A stretch of DNA of 42,148 nucleotides, taken from positions 1 to 42,148 of the forward strand of contig CALKPL010000013.1 in the NCBI GenBank assembly GCA_937991645.1, written 5' to 3'. The stretch's first letter is position 1; the number at the start of each line of letters is the position of its first letter. Both the position numbers and the translations under genes were made by a program. Below, in pieces: positions 41,244-42,148 of the stretch. Under the pieces are notes generated by a model. It ran no database searches and was not told where the DNA came from. It saw nothing but the letters and a program-made list of their open reading frames with translations. Source of the DNA: UMGS1783 sp900555065. GTDB lineage: Bacteria > Bacillota > Clostridia > Oscillospirales > UMGS1783.

Positions 41244-41274
41244 AAAGGCCGCAGCGCCTGTGCTGCGGCCTTTT
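41244..41274 (-). terminator. Terminator of the second alcohol dehydrogenase
   Basis: AAAGGCCGCAGC and GCTGCGGCCTTTT with a short loop, 12 bases after the stop codon. On the minus strand it is followed by TTTTTT. Confidence 0.88.
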
Positions 41275-41285
41275 ATTGCGATTTT

Positions 41286-42148
41286 TTACAGGCAGAGCCG
41301 GTACATCTCAATTATGCTTTCCTTGTCGAAAATATGGATGTCGCCGAAAGGACCGACGTCGCGCAGGACCTTGTCGGCCATCTGCTCAAAGTGCTCGTCG
41401 CCGATGCCGATCTCGCGCAGGTGGGTGGGCATGCCGATCTCCCGGAAGAACTGTTCGAGCGCGTCGATGCTCATCAGCGCCGCTTTCTCGTCGTCCTTCT
41501 CATCGATGCCGAACACGACGCGGCCGAACTTGGCGAACCGGTCGGGCGCGCCCTTGTAAAGATAGCGGAGCAGGCTTGGCAGGATGATGGCGAGCCCCAC
41601 GCCGTGGGTCACGTCGTAAATGGCGCTCAGCTCATGCTCCAGATGATGGGAGGAGGGGTCCTGTTTACTGCCGAGATGGAGGATGTCCACGCAGGCGAAG
41701 GTGCTCGCGAGCAACACGGCCGCGCGCGCCTCATAGTCGCGCGGGTTTTTCATGACAATCCGGCCGTTGTCCACCAGCGCCTTGATGGCGGAAAGCGTCA
41801 GGTCGTCCTGCAGGCCGATGTGGTCCTGCTTGATGTGGTAGCTCCAGGACAGGTGGGAGATGGCGTCGACAATGCCAGCCGCCGTCTGCTTGGGCGGGAG
41901 CGTGTAGAGCAGTTCAGGGTTGTAGATCGTGAACTTGGGGAAGCCGATCCGGCCGACCGCGCCGCGCTTGAGCTGTCCTTCATCGTTGCTGATGACCGAC
42001 CCGCTGTTGTACTCGCTGCCCGAAGCGGCGATGGTCGGGATCGCGGCGAGGGGGATGCCCCTGTCCGGCATTTTGCTGCCGTCCATGTAAATATCCCACA
42101 CGTCGCCGTCGTAGTACATGCCGAAGCAGATGCACTTCGCGGTGTCGA
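41286..42148 (-). CDS. Iron-type alcohol dehydrogenase, N-terminus outside the window
   Basis: The minus-strand frame is open to the right edge, giving at least 287 residues. Near the edge it reads DTAKCICFGMYYDGDVWD, which is internal sequence of the Fe-ADH family, so the ATG at 42119 is not the true start. Conserved parts are PTIAASGSEYNSGSVI, VDAISHLSWSY, metal-binding HHLEHELSAIYDVTHGVGLA and REIGMPTHLREIG. It belongs to the same superfamily as the dehydrogenase at 36976-38142 but is clearly a different subgroup. It has its own terminator and is separated from the LysR directon by tRNA-Ala. Confidence 0.93.
   Translation of the reverse strand, partial: DTAKCICFGMYYDGDVWDIYMDGSKMPDRGIPLAAIPTIAASGSEYNSGSVISNDEGQLKRGAVGRIGFPKFTIYNPELLYTLPPKQTAAGIVDAISHLSWSYHIKQDHIGLQDDLTLSAIKALVDNGRIVMKNPRDYEARAAVLLASTFACVDILHLGSKQDPSSHHLEHELSAIYDVTHGVGLAIILPSLLRYLYKGAPDRFAKFGRVVFGIDEKDDEKAALMSIDALEQFFREIGMPTHLREIGIGDEHFEQMADKVLRDVGPFGDIHIFDKESIIEMYRLCL

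Overview
The window looks like chromosome of a moderately GC-rich, endospore-forming member of the Clostridia. The evidence is a cotJABC spore-coat operon, AGGAGG-type ribosome binding sites, several TTGACA-N17-TATAAT-like promoters, ImmA/XRE regulators, lipoprotein signal peptides and sortase-like C-termini. The gene content suggests a gut or other glycan-rich habitat, but the exact taxon cannot be read from the sequence. No phage structural genes, insertion sequences or CRISPR arrays were seen.

Layout. 1-7 kb is ordinary chromosome: the tail of an RCC1-repeat protein, feoAB facing an MntR-like regulator, a GNAT acetyltransferase, an NPP-type phosphodiesterase, the rplM-rpsI operon and a cytoplasmic esterase. 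7.1-10.1 kb encodes two secreted proteins built from one roughly 150-residue repeat (one copy in one, four in the other). 10.6-20.5 kb is a carbohydrate island: a lipoprotein GH36 glycosidase, a cytoplasmic GH36 paralogue, a ROK repressor, a DeoC-family aldolase, a GlmS-like SIS protein, a PIG-L deacetylase and an ASKHA sugar kinase with an extra N-terminal domain. 20.7-22.1 kb holds a possible small gene and cotJABC. 22.2-24.0 kb is an ImmA/XRE module divergent from a tiny HTH gene, with four copies of a 14-bp operator. 24.1-29.6 kb is a two-component system divergent from a VTC / DUF4956 / Cthe_2159-like cluster, with a striking palindrome between them. 29.8-40.5 kb is an eleven-gene minus-strand directon headed by a LysR regulator: three lipoprotein esterases, a YqhD-like alcohol dehydrogenase, a DkgA-like aldo/keto reductase, flavodoxin and flavin proteins, a RibD-like reductase and a membrane protein. 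The window ends with tRNA-Ala(GGC) and a second, truncated iron-type alcohol dehydrogenase.

How the genes may work together. The carbohydrate island reads as a pathway for an amino-sugar-containing glycan in which the sugar may be deacetylated before phosphorylation. The roles would be GH36 cleavage, PIG-L deacetylation, kinase, SIS-type deamination or isomerisation, and an aldolase, under ROK control. This is inference: the substrate (galactosamine, glucosamine or plain galactose) is not shown by the sequence, and no transporter is encoded here. The LysR directon resembles an aldehyde- or ester-detoxification regulon, with the predicted promoter, a LysR-type dyad and the lysR terminator packed into about 70 bp. 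The two-component system probably controls the neighbouring polyphosphate-polymerase-like cluster through four CTGAA/TTCAG half-sites.
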